Positions 25,001 through 25,939 of a stretch of DNA of 25,939 nt are shown here, one piece after another. The stretch spans positions 1-25,939 of the IMG/VR virus record IMGVR_UViG_3300027963_000296; one strand, 5' to 3'. The translations under genes and the position numbers were made by a program. How positions within the stretch are numbered: the first letter of the stretch is position 1; the number at the start of each line of letters is the position of its first letter. The notes beneath the pieces are model-generated. The model ran no database searches and was not told the origin of the DNA. It saw only the letters and a list, made by a program, of their open reading frames with translations. The stretch is from a virus.

Positions 25001-25939
25001 TATCATCAGTTGACGGAATATCTCTGAGTGATGTTATTGATTTAAGACCAAGAGTTGCTCCATATTCTGGTACAAAATCACCATTTGAATATGAATCAAG
25101 ATTATTTACTGGACAAAATTCTACACAGAATATCTTTGCACAACAAAAAGCAATAAACTTGTCTTATGAGTATTATTTACCAAGAATTGATAGATTATTT
25201 TTAACAAAAGAAGGTTCATTCATCGTAAATAAAGGTGTCCCATCACTTCAACCAAAACTTCCAAATGGTTTAGAATCTTGCTTGGAAATAGCAACAATTC
25301 GTTTACCTGCTTATTTAAATAATTCAGAAGATGCTTCAACATCTTTAGTACAACACAAACGATATACGATGAAAGATATCTCCAGATTGGAAGATAGACT
25401 TTCAAATGTTGAATATTACACATCATTATCTTTACTAGAAACAGATACTCAAAATTTAACAATAAGAGACACTACAACAAAATTAGATAGATTTAAATGT
25501 GGTTTTTTTGTTGATAATTTTAGATCTTATAATGGCGGAGAAATAACAAATAGGGATTATAAATCAAGTATTGATACTGCTAATGGATTATTGAGGCCAA
25601 CTCATTATACAACTTCTATAGATTTACTTTTGGGATCTGAGGCAGTTATTGGAATCGGTCAAACGTCAAATCCAGATGCTGATTTACGTTTTGTTAATGA
25701 TTTAGGTTCTCCAAATATAAAAAGAGTTGGAGATCTTTTATGTTTAAATTATTCTGAGGTTGAATATGCAAAAAATCAATTTGCCACAAGAAGTGAAAAT
25801 GTAAATCCATTTAATGTAATTAACTGGATTGGTTCAATTCAATTAAATCCATCAAGTGATACTTGGATTGATACAAATAGATCTAAAAGAACTTATGATA
25901 TTGAAGGTTCTTACAGCACAACAATGCAACAACTTGGTG
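22054..25939 (+). CDS. DUF4815-family virion structural protein (3' truncated by window end)
   Basis: The reading frame opens with ATG at 22054, six bases after gp8, preceded by AAAGAAAA as in the gene at 13374. It stays open to the last base: at least 1295 residues, C-terminus missing. The N-terminal part (MPQNTNLNVSPYFDDFD, FKPGTPIQARELTTLQSILQ, GSMVIPGQIGYDSEY) is the pattern I associate with DUF4815 proteins of T4-like marine phages, as is GKAYVRGYEIE further on. A middle stretch of about 300 residues is beta-rich and low in charge. Near the end are YTMKDISRLEDRLSNVEYY, a probable coiled-coil seed, and NPFNVINWIGSIQLNPSSD. Placement directly after gp8 suggests a baseplate periphery or fibre-network protein in place of T4 gp9/gp10. 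The exact role is unknown. Confidence 0.85.
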   Translation, partial: MPQNTNLNVSPYFDDFDDKKSYQRVLFKPGTPIQARELTTLQSILQNQVEKFGKHFFKEGSMVIPGQIGYDSEYSYVQIDDTHLGIPVSTYIDKFVGKSIKGETSGVTAVVENYITSTESEKNNYTLYVKYKSSSDTNFTSKTFVDGENLISLENVDYTLSSIRTNTSFATSIISGSVGKGSAAKIEEGVYFVRGFFITVPKQVAILDQYANTPTYRVGLLIDEEIAVATNNYNDLFDNAQGFSNYAAPGADRLKISTTLIKKEIDDFNDQDFVELLRVENGRLTKFVDKTDYNLIKDELARRTYDESGDYYVRPFDIQVKESLNDRIGNNGVYYSNQKTKQGNTPSKDLACISISPGKAYVRGYEIETISNTIIDLEKPRTTERAENAAIPFNVGRQILLNNVYGSIAVGLTTQISLYSDRTSTVGVSSGTKIGVARLYDLKLKNAAYSNASTQFESSLYDIQTYAVLTINTALTQTAPAYIEGKNSGAKGYLVSNVSASTTLTLYQVSGSFIVNEQIKINGLDVSRIIASVKDYSLSDVHQIVANESVSGVGTFTADPILSKTLSVAEPGTQFTITSGGSGISTVTTSNQNFYVGINVGDIVSYTKQGESVPTYNKVSVVSGSSKSLTIVATTSVSGVCSGALPGSTITVNDFKVSSLDVLNTKNAFLYARLNNSKVSNLDLTGSDVVFKKSYVIPITNNAYSGTLETDTSLTFEPFDEEDYNLTSIGGTIATLDDQKLVPSGRTISIQNITGFGSTTAILTATLKKVNTKTRKKTYNRCSSLTINKTSSGVSTSISGLTTSTVYGLRVEDDEISLNVPDVESVIGVFESSSSTTPILPAITIIGLNSNILNSIKGEIIVGKDTGAVASLVSNNGTNEVKFVYLNENIFSVGERVTFEESQISGTVDSIQVGDKNIRTNFILDEGQRSEYLDFSRLIRKPQVAAPTKQITIIYNNYTIDSSDAGDFVGVNSYDKDRYGDDISSVDGISLSDVIDLRPRVAPYSGTKSPFEYESRLFTGQNSTQNIFAQQKAINLSYEYYLPRIDRLFLTKEGSFIVNKGVPSLQPKLPNGLESCLEIATIRLPAYLNNSEDASTSLVQHKRYTMKDISRLEDRLSNVEYYTSLSLLETDTQNLTIRDTTTKLDRFKCGFFVDNFRSYNGGEITNRDYKSSIDTANGLLRPTHYTTSIDLLLGSEAVIGIGQTSNPDADLRFVNDLGSPNIKRVGDLLCLNYSEVEYAKNQFATRSENVNPFNVINWIGSIQLNPSSDTWIDTNRSKRTYDIEGSYSTTMQQLG

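Noticed and set aside
25220-25462. Antisense frame of 80 codons near the window end
   Set aside because: It lies inside the DUF4815-family gene, which is open on the plus strand to the window edge with recognisable family motifs.

Overview
The window is a late structural-gene block of a T4-like marine myovirus. The DNA is strongly AT-rich (about 30% GC by eye), every gene lies on the plus strand, and the order gp25 - gp6 - gp7 - gp8 matches the T4 baseplate-wedge order. A host-derived metabolic gene, speD, sits just upstream. This combination, with YHYH and Gly-Ser-Gly-Tyr repeat structural proteins and a DUF4815-type protein, points to a Prochlorococcus/Synechococcus cyanophage. A Pelagibacter myophage is the main alternative; the sequence alone does not settle the host.

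Layout. Positions 1-52 hold the tail of an upstream gene of uncertain frame. speD (78-419) follows a T4-late-type promoter. A 66-base gap with two back-to-back hairpins leads to a small unknown gene (486-725). The baseplate-wedge run is gp25 (764-1162), gp6 (1162-3042, overlapping gp25 by one base) and a giant gp7-like protein of 2791 residues (3044-11419). Three genes then separate gp7 from gp8, which are neighbours in T4: a fibre/adhesin with a C-terminal glycine-rich domain (11454-13358), a second repeat-rich fibre (13374-15377), and a 1679-residue protein with a seven-fold repeat resembling a beta-propeller (15421-20460). gp8 (20491-22047) and a DUF4815-family structural protein (22054 to the window end, incomplete) close the window. 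No intergenic stretch exceeds about 70 bases. I saw no tRNA, rRNA, CRISPR, integrase or transposase.

How the parts fit. gp25, gp6, gp7 and gp8 would form the wedges of the contractile-tail baseplate. The two fibre genes and the large repeat proteins probably build the host-contact periphery attached to those wedges. SpeD would decarboxylate S-adenosylmethionine to feed polyamine synthesis during infection. Exact matches to the late-promoter consensus NATAAATA lie 21-29 bases before four of the genes, suggesting several late transcripts.

The most notable features are: (i) a gp7 whose two T4-recognisable segments are separated by about 2200 residues of beta-repeat modules including a degenerate YHYH domain; (ii) a fibre ending in a polyglycine domain that recalls the gp38-type adhesins of T-even phages; (iii) 93-bp (31-residue) tandem duplications in both fibre genes; and (iv) a seven-repeat, propeller-like domain in the protein beside them.
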